A stretch of DNA of 64,000 bases from the NCBI RefSeq assembly GCF_013389595.1, contig NZ_CP058306.1, positions 62,001-126,000 of the forward strand, given 5' to 3'. This document shows positions 26,960 to 33,603 of this stretch, one piece after another. A model generated the notes under the pieces. It searched no databases, was not told the origin of the DNA, and saw only the letters and a list, made by a program, of their open reading frames with translations. Position 1 is the stretch's first letter. Each line of letters opens with the position of its first letter. The position numbers and the translations under genes are program-made. Origin of the DNA: Flavobacterium sp. I3-2 (GTDB lineage Bacteria > Bacteroidota > Bacteroidia > Flavobacteriales > Flavobacteriaceae).

Positions 26960-27658
26960 TTATTCTTTGTTTTTAATTTTAAGTTTCAAGGCTTCTAATT
27001 CGTTTTCGATTAAATCACCTTTTAAAGTTTCGTTAATCTCATCATCAATGGTTTTGGTGTTATTCGCCATAGAACCGTAAGCTTGCGCTAAAGCTTCGTC
27101 TTCTTCGACTTTATTTTTCATACGTTCTAGCATACTAACAGTGCTATTCGAATCGATTTTTGCCATTTGCTTGTTCACCATTTTTGTAGCATTTGCTACA
27201 CGAACACGTGCTTTTAAAGTCGTTAATTCGTTTTCCCATTTATTGATATTGAACTTTAAAACTTCTGTGTTCTTCTGAACTTCTTCGGCAGATTTTTCAT
27301 GAACCGTAACTTGATATTCCAATTCGGTAATTTCTTCCAATAAACGTTTCTTAATCATCAAAGCTTCTTTAGCAAGAGATTCAGCTTGTTCAACAGAAAT
27401 TTCTTCTCGATTAGCTTTTTCTAATAGCAAAACCGCTTTGTTTTCATAATCTTGGGCTTCTTTTCTTTTTGTGTTAACCGAATTTTGAGTTCTAATTGCC
27501 ATCGCTTTTACTTTTGCGTAAGCTTCTAAGGCTTGATTTAAGTCTTCGCGCATTTCACGAATTCCTTGTTCGGTCATTTTAATTGGTTCTTCCATTTTTT
27601 CGACTACCGAATGTATTTCGGCTTGACCGATTCTAAATATGCGTTTAAAAATATTCAT
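26960..27658 (-). CDS. pspA: PspA/IM30 (Vipp1) family ESCRT-III-like protein
   Basis: The 232-residue protein starts MNIFKRIFRIGQAEIHSVV, where an amphipathic N-terminal helix (about 1-24) is the usual membrane-binding element, followed by the PspA helical hairpin (about 25-185) with KMTEQGIREMREDL. The protein is nearly all helix with coiled-coil periodicity and ends in an acidic/Lys-rich helix. PspA-family proteins polymerise on stressed inner membranes and limit proton leakage. No PspF or PspBC homologue is encoded here. It is the second gene of the six-gene run, 75 bp before the DUF4177 gene and 12 bp after the YbjN-like gene. Confidence 0.93.
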   Translation of the reverse strand: MNIFKRIFRIGQAEIHSVVEKMEEPIKMTEQGIREMREDLNQALEAYAKVKAMAIRTQNSVNTKRKEAQDYENKAVLLLEKANREEISVEQAESLAKEALMIKKRLLEEITELEYQVTVHEKSAEEVQKNTEVLKFNINKWENELTTLKARVRVANATKMVNKQMAKIDSNSTVSMLERMKNKVEEDEALAQAYGSMANNTKTIDDEINETLKGDLIENELEALKLKIKNKE

Positions 27659-27670
27659 TTTAATTATTTT

Positions 27671-28063
27671 TTATTGTTTAGAAAATTCAATGATTTGAGC
27701 AGAATATTCGCTCATTAATAAACTTAAAGAATTTAAAGTTGCTTCAAACTCGTTTTGGTCCAGATTTGAAATTTGAAGCGTGTAACGATAAATTACTTTT
27801 GTACCGTCTTCTGTGATTGCAAAAGCACCGTGAATGATATCGCGATTTTTCATCAACAAGGCTTTAAACATTTCACTATTTTCGTTTGTAAGTGTAAACA
27901 AATACAATTCGAAAATTATAATTGGCGGCGCAATTCCAACAATTAAGTTTTGAATGCCGTCCATTAGATTCTCAATCATAAAAACACCTTCGCTTTCATT
28001 ACTGTAAGAAATGGTATAATCTACATTTCGAATATAAGATTCAACTTTAGAGAAATAATTCAT
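27671..28063 (-). CDS. YbjN-like (Tir-chaperone-fold) protein, first gene of the psp operon
   Basis: Read from the ATG at 28063 the protein has 130 residues; the longer reading from 28132 begins in the operator region and is not favoured. The sequence (MNYFSKVESYIRNVDYTI, then EGVFMIENLMDGIQNLIVGIAPPIIIFE and a C-terminal helix LNSLSLLMSEYSAQII) fits the small alpha/beta fold of YbjN/type-III-chaperone-like proteins common in Bacteroidota, some of which sit next to pspA. No signal peptide or membrane helix. It may be a PspA cofactor, analogous to the small gene preceding the PspA-like yjfJ in E. coli; this is inference. It starts 94 bp from the divergent XRE gene. Confidence 0.7.
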   Translation of the reverse strand: MNYFSKVESYIRNVDYTISYSNESEGVFMIENLMDGIQNLIVGIAPPIIIFELYLFTLTNENSEMFKALLMKNRDIIHGAFAITEDGTKVIYRYTLQISNLDQNEFEATLNSLSLLMSEYSAQIIEFSKQ

Positions 28064-28109
28064 TTTGATGTTAATTGTGTTTTTTGTAATTTGCTCCCAT
28101 AAAATTAAA

Positions 28110-28136
28110 CAATTTGCTAAAATAATTAGCAAATTG
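28110..28136. promoter_or_regulatory. Candidate operator: perfect 11-bp inverted repeat between the psp operon and its divergent XRE gene
   Basis: CAATTTGCTAA (28110-28120) and TTAGCAAATTG (28126-28136) form a perfect inverted repeat with a 5-bp AATAA spacer. A further half-site AATTTGCT occurs at 28088-28095. It sits 21 bp before the XRE start and 46 bp before the YbjN-like start, a position typical of an autoregulated divergent operator. It lacks a T-run, so it does not look like a terminator. Confidence 0.6.
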
Positions 28137-28157
28137 AAATGTTAAAATTTTCTTAAA

Positions 28158-28823
28158 ATGACAAAGATTGGTGAAAACATAAAGAAATTAAGACAAGTAA
28201 AGAATCTAACACAACAATCATTTGCTGATTTATTTGAAGTTAGCCGTGGAAATATATCTTCATACGAAGAAAAACGTGCAGAACCAAAAATCGAAACCAT
28301 TAGCAAAATTGCTAAATATTTTAGCATACCCATAGGTCATTTGATTGAAAAAAACTTAACTGTAAATGAAATTTTACATTTTGACAACTACTTCGAAGAA
28401 GGTAATCCTTTACAAAATGTTAAAAATATGAGCAAGATTCCATTTTTATCTAGGGAAGTTTTACAAGAAAAAAAGGATTTAGAATCGAATATTGACAAAT
28501 ATCCATCCATATTTTTTCCGATTTACAATTCGCATAATTTCATTGCATTAGAATATAATTCGGGAATGGGTGCTCCGATTGATTTTCCATACGAAGAACC
28601 AACTATCTTATTTTTCGAAAATTTAGAAGTTGAAAATCTTCATTTACTTGAAGATAAATTTGGATTATTTTTAGTAGAAGATGACGTAATGATTGGAAAA
28701 TATCGTCAAGAAGAAGATAAACTCATTTTAGAATTGAATCAATGGAAGAAAATTGAATTTGAGATTGAACAAATTCAACACTTTTATCAACTGTATTCGG
28801 TTTACAAAAAAGTTTACAAATAG
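28158..28823 (+). CDS. XRE-family transcriptional regulator with LexA/S24-like C-terminal domain
   Basis: This 221-residue protein has an N-terminal Cro/C1 helix-turn-helix (about 1-60: IGENIKKLRQVKNLTQQSFADLF, with VSRGNISSYEEKRAEP as the recognition segment). The C-terminal half (about 95-215) has strands reminiscent of the LexA/CI peptidase-fold (FIALEYNSGMGAPIDF, FGLFLVEDDVMIGKY). At the expected catalytic Ser position it appears to have Gly, so it may be a ligand or signal sensor without self-cleavage. It diverges from the PspA-flotillin operon across a palindrome, so it is the likely local regulator (inference). A terminator follows at 28831. Confidence 0.85.
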   Translation: MTKIGENIKKLRQVKNLTQQSFADLFEVSRGNISSYEEKRAEPKIETISKIAKYFSIPIGHLIEKNLTVNEILHFDNYFEEGNPLQNVKNMSKIPFLSREVLQEKKDLESNIDKYPSIFFPIYNSHNFIALEYNSGMGAPIDFPYEEPTILFFENLEVENLHLLEDKFGLFLVEDDVMIGKYRQEEDKLILELNQWKKIEFEIEQIQHFYQLYSVYKKVYK

Positions 28824-28830
28824 AAACAAA

Positions 28831-28861
28831 AAAAACTCCATTCAATTTGAATGGAGTTTTT
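28831..28861. terminator. Bidirectional terminator between the XRE gene and rplS
   Basis: The near-perfect inverted repeat AAAAACTCCATTC / GAATGGAGTTTTT, with A-run before and T-run after, separates the convergent XRE regulator gene (+) and rplS (-). Confidence 0.85.
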
Positions 28862-28880
28862 TATGGTCTTAATTAAAAGA

Positions 28881-29237
28881 TTACTTACGACGTAATTCTT
28901 TAATTTTAGCTTTTTTACCAGTAAGTTCTCTGAAGTAGAAGATACGAGCTCTACGAACTTTACCTCTTTGGTTAACTTCAATTTTCTGTAAAGCTGGCAT
29001 GTTGATTGGGAAGATACGCTCAACACCAACGTTTCCAGACATTTTACGGATTGTGAAAGTTTCAGTAGTTCCTGCACCTCTTCTTTGGATTACAACTCCT
29101 TTGAAGAACTGAGTTCTAGTTTTGTCACCCTCTTTAATTTCATAATAAACTGTGATTGTATCTCCAGCTTTGAAAGTAGGGAAATCTTTTTTAGTAACGA
29201 ATTCGTCTTGAACGAATTTTAATAAATCTAAAGCCAT
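28881..29237 (-). CDS. rplS: Ribosomal protein bL19
   Basis: The 118-residue protein is a standard bL19: a basic beta-barrel with the AGDTITVYYEIKEGDKTR segment, the FKGVVIQRRGAGTTETFTIRKM core and a Lys/Arg-rich C-terminus (RARIFYFRELTGKKAKIKE). bL19 sits at the 30S-50S interface. In most bacteria rplS is next to trmD; here a TraB/GumN gene lies between them. A TATATTTG -7 element with a TTG at N21 lies 72 bp upstream (29310-29341), leaving a short leader. Confidence 0.98.
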   Translation of the reverse strand: MALDLLKFVQDEFVTKKDFPTFKAGDTITVYYEIKEGDKTRTQFFKGVVIQRRGAGTTETFTIRKMSGNVGVERIFPINMPALQKIEVNQRGKVRRARIFYFRELTGKKAKIKELRRK

Positions 29238-29309
29238 TGCTTAAATTGAATTTAGGTTAAATCAGAACAACGTACACGTTTCTCGCTAGAGGTTGATCCA
29301 AATGAAGTG

Positions 29310-29341
29310 CAAATATAATTATTTTTTTAATATGAAATCAA
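29310..29341 (-). promoter_or_regulatory. rplS promoter (TTG-N21-TATATTTG)
   Basis: On the minus strand a TTG (29341-29339) precedes TATATTTG (29317-29310) by 21 nt, matching the Bacteroidota -33/-7 pattern. The predicted start gives a leader of roughly 65 nt before rplS. Confidence 0.55.
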
Positions 29342-29405
29342 ATATTACAAAATGCTTTTTTAGATTTTAATATCATTTAATCTTTTAATAAACAACGAAT
29401 TACAT

Positions 29406-30257
29406 CTATTTTACAGCTTCTACTTTATAACCTGCTTTACGTAACAAATCCAACACACCGTCTTTACTACCTAAATGAGCAGCACCGACAGCAAAAAAAG
29501 TTGCATTGGTTTTCATCATTTCAGGCATTTTTAAAACCCAATTGTTATTTCTATTTACTACAAATTCATCGTAAGCCTTTGGGTTCATATAACTTGATTC
29601 TTTTAACAATTCTAAAAGCTTATCAATATTTTGAGATTTATAAAGTGAAACCATTTCTTTGTTAGAATCTACATCAGTACCAAGTTCTTCTAACATTTTA
29701 ATAGAAGCATCAATATTTAGATGATCTTTCATAATTATCATTTGCTCTTTTACGCTTTCCAATCCAGTTAAAGCCTTTTTATCAACCAAACTTTTTTGAA
29801 TCAATTCCATTTCATACATTTTAAAATTCTCGCATGGAAAAGATTTCATGGTAATCATACTTGCAATTCCACTTTCTGAAATTTTATCAAACATCATGAT
29901 ATCTAAATCTAATTTCTCTTTTAATAAAGTTGTTAGTTTTGCGTATTGATCTGCTGAAATTCTTTCTTTCAAAGAAATATTCGATTGCATCGCTTGTTGC
30001 ATTTCCATCATTTCTTGCATATTACTAAAATCAATTTCAGTTGCTAATACATCAGAATTAGATAATGCATTTTGAAATTGTTCTGTAAAGAAATAATCTT
30101 CTTCACAAATCATATGAATGGTTCCAAAAACATACGAAGGTTTTTCTAAGCCGTTTCCTGAAACTTTCCATAATAATGAATTTTCATTTTGAGTAAATCC
30201 TACAGAAGAAACTAAAAATAATACAAATGTGAATAAAGCAGAACTAAGATTTTTCAT
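29406..30257 (-). CDS. TraB/GumN-family exported protein (TIKI-like)
   Basis: This 283-residue protein has a signal peptide (about 1-22, ending SSVGFTQ). The TraB/GumN family motifs are present: an N-terminal SYVFGTIHMI (first GxxH-type motif) and a C-terminal FFAVGAAHLGSKDGVLDLLRKAGY (second GxxH motif). The conserved His and Glu residues correspond to the proposed metal-dependent TIKI active site. Exported TraB/GumN proteins are suspected metalloproteases with no known bacterial substrate. It lies between trmD and rplS on the same strand but with sizeable gaps on both sides, so it may have its own promoter. Confidence 0.88.
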   Translation of the reverse strand: MKNLSSALFTFVLFLVSSVGFTQNENSLLWKVSGNGLEKPSYVFGTIHMICEEDYFFTEQFQNALSNSDVLATEIDFSNMQEMMEMQQAMQSNISLKERISADQYAKLTTLLKEKLDLDIMMFDKISESGIASMITMKSFPCENFKMYEMELIQKSLVDKKALTGLESVKEQMIIMKDHLNIDASIKMLEELGTDVDSNKEMVSLYKSQNIDKLLELLKESSYMNPKAYDEFVVNRNNNWVLKMPEMMKTNATFFAVGAAHLGSKDGVLDLLRKAGYKVEAVK

Positions 30258-30312
30258 GATTTAAAGTTTAATTTACAAGTAAGTAACCGAATTTTAAAAA
30301 CGTTACATTTAA

Positions 30313-30344
30313 AAATAAAAAAAATCTGAATTTATATTCAGATT
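30313..30344 (-). terminator. Terminator at the trmD 3' end
   Basis: On the minus strand AATCTGAA / TTCAGATT (6-nt loop) is followed by a T-rich run, directly at the trmD stop codon. Confidence 0.6.
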
Positions 30345-31023
30345 ATTCTTTATCTAACAAATCAGGTCTACGATTTAATGTATGTTCGTAAGCTTTTTGC
30401 TCGCGCCATTTTTCAATTTCAGGAAAATTTCCACTCAATAAAATATCCGGAACTTTCCATCCTTTATATTCAGCCGGACGAGTATAAATTGGTGGAGCTA
30501 ATAAATTATCTTGAAAACTATCTGTCAAAGCAGAAGTCTCGTTAGATAAAACTCCTGGAATTAATCGAATAATAGTATCGCAAAGAACTGCAGCTCCAAG
30601 TTCACCTCCAGAAAGTACATAATCACCAATCGAAACTTCACGCGTTATAAAATGATCGCGAACACGTTGATCGACACCTTTATAATGACCACATAAAATA
30701 ATGATATTTTCAACCATCGACAACGAATTAGCCATTTGTTGATCCAAAGTTTCACCATCTGGAGACATATAAATAACGTCGTCGTAAGTACGTTCACTTT
30801 TAAGTTTAGTTATACAAGCATCAATCGGCTCAATACTCATCACCATTCCTGCCCCACCACCAAACTGATAATCATCGACATTTTTATGTTTGTTTGTACT
30901 ATAATCTCTAAGATTATGGAAATGAACTTCTACCAATCCTTTAGCAATTGCTCTTTTAAGAATCGAAGCTTCAAACGGACTTTTAATCAGCTCAGGTAAA
31001 ACGGTAATAATATCAATACGCAT
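30343..31023 (-). CDS. trmD: tRNA (guanine-37-N1)-methyltransferase TrmD
   Basis: Read from the ATG at 31023, the 226-residue enzyme begins [17 protein letters not shown] 18 bp upstream lies within the -7 promoter motif and is rejected. It has the SPOUT trefoil-knot core ([18 protein letters not shown], then [19 protein letters not shown]) and the C-terminal GxRP-type [18 protein letters not shown]. It methylates G37 of tRNAs using S-adenosylmethionine in the cytoplasm. Length is normal. Confidence 0.97.
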   Translation of the reverse strand: MRIDIITVLPELIKSPFEASILKRAIAKGLVEVHFHNLRDYSTNKHKNVDDYQFGGGAGMVMSIEPIDACITKLKSERTYDDVIYMSPDGETLDQQMANSLSMVENIIILCGHYKGVDQRVRDHFITREVSIGDYVLSGGELGAAVLCDTIIRLIPGVLSNETSALTDSFQDNLLAPPIYTRPAEYKGWKVPDILLSGNFPEIEKWREQKAYEHTLNRRPDLLDKE

Positions 31024-31038
31024 AATTCTAATTTTGTG

Positions 31039-31046
31039 CAAAAATA
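31039..31046 (-). promoter_or_regulatory. trmD -7 promoter motif (TATTTTTG)
   Basis: The plus-strand CAAAAATA is an inverted TAnnTTTG, 15 bp upstream of the ATG at 31023. No well-spaced -33 TTG is seen. Confidence 0.4.
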
Positions 31047-31163
31047 AACCATTTTACCAAACTAAATAGTAACAATATTTTAGCTTTTTGAATAATCGTA
31101 AATAATTAAGTGTTTTTTAACGATTACAAATCGTAACTCAATTTAAATTACAGCCAAAATATG

Positions 31164-31171
31164 TATCTTTG
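31164..31171 (+). promoter_or_regulatory. -7 promoter motif (TATCTTTG) of the PPIase gene
   Basis: This perfect TAnnTTTG lies 27 bp before the ATG at 31199. It lies within the first codons of any start upstream of 31199, which supports the chosen ATG. Confidence 0.5.
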
Positions 31172-31198
31172 TACTTATTTATTTTAAATCAGATAAAG

Positions 31199-32131
31199 AT
31201 GCAAGACGGAATTTATGCAAAATTCAACACCGAAAAAGGTTCGATTTTAGTTAAATTAACTCACGATAAAACACCTGGAACTGTTGGTAACTTTGTTGCT
31301 TTAGCAGAAGGAAACTTAGAAAACAAAGCACGTCCACAAGGAAAACCATATTACGACGGATTAAAATTTCACCGCGTGATTTCGGATTTCATGATTCAAG
31401 GTGGATGTCCAAAAGGAACAGGAACTGGTGATCCAGGTTATAAGTTTGATGATGAATTTCATCCAGAATTAAAACACGATAAACCAGGAATTTTATCAAT
31501 GGCAAATGCGGGTCCTGGAACAAACGGATCTCAATTTTTCATCACACACATTGCTACGCCTTGGTTAGATAATAATCATACTGTTTTTGGACATGTAGTA
31601 GAAGGTCAAGAAATTGTGGATGCAGTTGAACAATCAGATGTTTTAGAAAGCGTAGAAATTATCAGAGTTGGTGAAGAAGCTAAAAACTGGAATGCGGTTG
31701 AAGCTTTCCGTACTTTTGAAGGTTCTCGTGAAAAAAGAATTGCTGCTGAAAAAGCCGCTGCTGCTGCAGAATTAGATGCAATCGCTGCTGGTTTTGAAAC
31801 TACAGAAAGCGGTTTACGTTACCAGTTTATCCAAAAAGGAAACGGAAAACAAGCTGAAAAAGGTAAAAAAGTTGCTGTTCATTATAAAGGTCAATTAGTA
31901 AACGGAAAGGAATTTGACAATTCATTTAAACGCAAAGATCCAATTGAATTTACATTAGGAGTTGGACAAGTAATCGAAGGTTGGGACGAAGGAATTCAAT
32001 TATTAAAAGTGGGTGATAAAGCTCGTTTTGTAATTCCATCTCATTTAGGTTATGGTTCACGTGGAGCCGGTGGAGTTATTCCTCCGAATGCTGTTTTAAT
32101 TTTCGACGTTGAATTAATGGACGTAAAATAA
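31199..32131 (+). CDS. Dual-family peptidyl-prolyl isomerase (cyclophilin-FKBP fusion)
   Basis: From the ATG at 31199 the protein has 310 residues. The N-terminal cyclophilin domain (about 3-165) carries FHRVISDFMIQGGCPKGTGTG and MANAGPGTNGSQFFI, the catalytic and cyclosporin-site motifs. A short Ala-rich helical linker (about 180-200) leads to a C-terminal FKBP domain (about 205-310) with VAVHYKGQLVNGKEFDNSF and VIPPNAVLIFDVELMDV. Such cyclophilin-FKBP proteins ('dual-family immunophilins') were first noted in Flavobacterium and Treponema. No signal peptide, so cytoplasmic folding of clients is likely. The terminator at 32154 follows. Confidence 0.94.
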   Translation: MQDGIYAKFNTEKGSILVKLTHDKTPGTVGNFVALAEGNLENKARPQGKPYYDGLKFHRVISDFMIQGGCPKGTGTGDPGYKFDDEFHPELKHDKPGILSMANAGPGTNGSQFFITHIATPWLDNNHTVFGHVVEGQEIVDAVEQSDVLESVEIIRVGEEAKNWNAVEAFRTFEGSREKRIAAEKAAAAAELDAIAAGFETTESGLRYQFIQKGNGKQAEKGKKVAVHYKGQLVNGKEFDNSFKRKDPIEFTLGVGQVIEGWDEGIQLLKVGDKARFVIPSHLGYGSRGAGGVIPPNAVLIFDVELMDVK

Positions 32132-32153
32132 TATATTCACTAAATATTAAATG

Positions 32154-32182
32154 AGCTCTTCAGAAATGAAGGGCTTTTTTTT
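32154..32182 (+). terminator. Terminator after the PPIase gene
   Basis: AGCTCTTCA / TGAAGGGCT with a GAAA tetraloop (one G-T pair) is followed by a T8-run. Confidence 0.8.
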
Positions 32183-32363
32183 GTTAAAAAATGACACATA
32201 CGTAGTCTTTAAGAAGATCAAAAAAGACGAAATATGTTAAATTTTAATATAATTAATAAATTTTAAGATTAAAAAAAACATATCGTTTTTATTAGTTTTA
32301 TTATTACGAATCTTTGAATGGTCAGTTTAACGATTCTTTTTATACTTGTAAAAATTTAAAAAG

Positions 32364-32930
32364 ATGAGTGAGTACTTACATTTAAAAGATCAAACTTCAA
32401 ATCCTGGCCCAATTGGTTTATTTGGATTTGCTTTGACCACAATTTTACTAAATATTCATAATGCCGGTTTTTATCCAATCGATACCATGATTATGGGAAT
32501 GGGAATTTTCTTTGGAGGAATTTCACAATTCTGCGCGGGTGTTATGGAATGGAAAAGAGGAAATCAATTTGGGAGCGTTGCATTTATGTCTTTTGGTGCT
32601 TTTTGGCTTTCTCTTGTTTTCATTTGGATAGCTACAGCGGCAGGTTTACCAAAACCTGATTCCGTTTCAATGGGCTGTTATTTAGCCATGTGGGGATTAT
32701 TTGCTTTTGTGTTTTTTCTTCAAACGTTAAACGGTTTAAGGGTTGGTAAAATTTTATTCGGCTTGTTAGTAATCTTATTTGCTTTATTATCAACCTTTAA
32801 TTTTACAGGAATAACTTGGATTGGTAGACTAGCAGGATTCGAAGGCATTCTATGTGGTTTTGTCGCTTTTTATGAAGGAAGCGCAATTATGATCAATCAT
32901 AAATATCAAAAAAACGTATTACCAATGTAA
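32364..32930 (+). CDS. satP: Acetate/succinate uptake transporter, SatP/GPR1-FUN34-YaaH family
   Basis: This 188-residue inner-membrane protein has six predicted helices and the family signature NPGPIGLFGFALTTILLNIHNAG (first helix, residues 13-35). GGISQFCAGVMEWKRGNQFGSVAFMSFGAFWLS follows in several short motifs, ending in a helix near 150-170. Members move acetate and succinate with protons. The 232-bp upstream region contains only AT-rich DNA, with a near-consensus TATACTTG at 32341-32348. A loose terminator follows (32952-32999). Confidence 0.93.
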   Translation: MSEYLHLKDQTSNPGPIGLFGFALTTILLNIHNAGFYPIDTMIMGMGIFFGGISQFCAGVMEWKRGNQFGSVAFMSFGAFWLSLVFIWIATAAGLPKPDSVSMGCYLAMWGLFAFVFFLQTLNGLRVGKILFGLLVILFALLSTFNFTGITWIGRLAGFEGILCGFVAFYEGSAIMINHKYQKNVLPM

Positions 32931-32951
32931 TTCTATAATTATTTTAATTTT

Positions 32952-32999
32952 AAAATCCTCATTAACACTAATTTTAGTTTTTTGAGGATTTTTTTAATT
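32952..32999 (+). terminator. Probable terminator after satP
   Basis: AAAATCCTCA / TGAGGATTTT with a 21-nt loop is followed by a T-run; the loop is long so efficiency is uncertain. Confidence 0.55.
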
Positions 33000-33009
33000 A
33001 TTAAAATTG

Positions 33010-33017
33010 TATTTTTG
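33010..33017 (+). promoter_or_regulatory. -7 promoter motif (TATTTTTG)
   Basis: TAnnTTTG lies 14 bp before the ATG of the small exported protein at 33032. The nearest upstream TTG is at a spacing slightly too long. Confidence 0.35.
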
Positions 33018-33031
33018 GAAAAACTTTCAAA

Positions 33032-33577
33032 ATGAAGAAAATAATACACTCTTTATTATTATTTCCTATCTTTTCATTTGCCCAAATTGACGTTCCCATT
33101 CACTGCGGCTATGATTTTACTTCCTATTTTGTAGTTCATCCGCATGAAGATGGAAAATCAAAAACAATTGATAATCTCAAAATCAGTATCGTAGATTTAG
33201 ATGGAAATGAAGTAATAAATGAGAATAATAATTTAAGTTGGATAAATTCTGGTAAACCACTTTTATTTACTAGAAACTATAAAATAAACGAACAAAACAA
33301 ACGAATTCCAATTACCGAAGAAGGAAAATGGTTTTATTATTTTGCAAATGATCATTATTTATTAACAGTTTCAAATACTTTTCCTGCAGAAAATTACAAC
33401 ATAAAAGTTGAGGATGTCGATGGTGAAGAAAACGGTGGGAATTTCAAAACACAATTTATTCCTTTAGCAAGTTACAATATGTACGTTTTATGTACCTCAG
33501 AAGAAAGAGCAAAAGCTATGCAATTTGGTAGAAAAGTTACAAACAAACCACTTGACATAGTTATGGAAAAAAAATAG
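33032..33577 (+). CDS. Small exported protein of unknown function
   Basis: This 181-residue protein has a signal peptide (MKKIIHSLLLFPIFSFAQ) followed by an all-beta-looking domain (about 20-175) containing HCGYDFTSYFVVHPH near the N-terminus of the mature form. A conserved-looking Cys near residue 24 and another near 150 might form a disulfide. No family is recognised and there is no clear catalytic motif. It is likely periplasmic. It converges on the FMN-binding glutamate synthase gene, sharing the terminator at 33576-33603, which overlaps its stop codon. Confidence 0.7.
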   Translation: MKKIIHSLLLFPIFSFAQIDVPIHCGYDFTSYFVVHPHEDGKSKTIDNLKISIVDLDGNEVINENNNLSWINSGKPLLFTRNYKINEQNKRIPITEEGKWFYYFANDHYLLTVSNTFPAENYNIKVEDVDGEENGGNFKTQFIPLASYNMYVLCTSEERAKAMQFGRKVTNKPLDIVMEKK

Positions 33578-33603
33578 GAAGCTTAATTAAGCTTCCTGTT
33601 TTT
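33576..33603. terminator. Bidirectional terminator overlapping a stop codon
   Basis: A perfect 22-bp palindrome (33576-33597) is followed by a T-run. The stop codon of the plus-strand gene (33575-33577) overlaps its first bases. Confidence 0.8.

Noticed and set aside
28061..28132. The longer start at 28132 for the YbjN-like gene
   Set aside because: It would put the inverted repeat inside the coding sequence and adds a short hydrophobic stretch not expected in the family.
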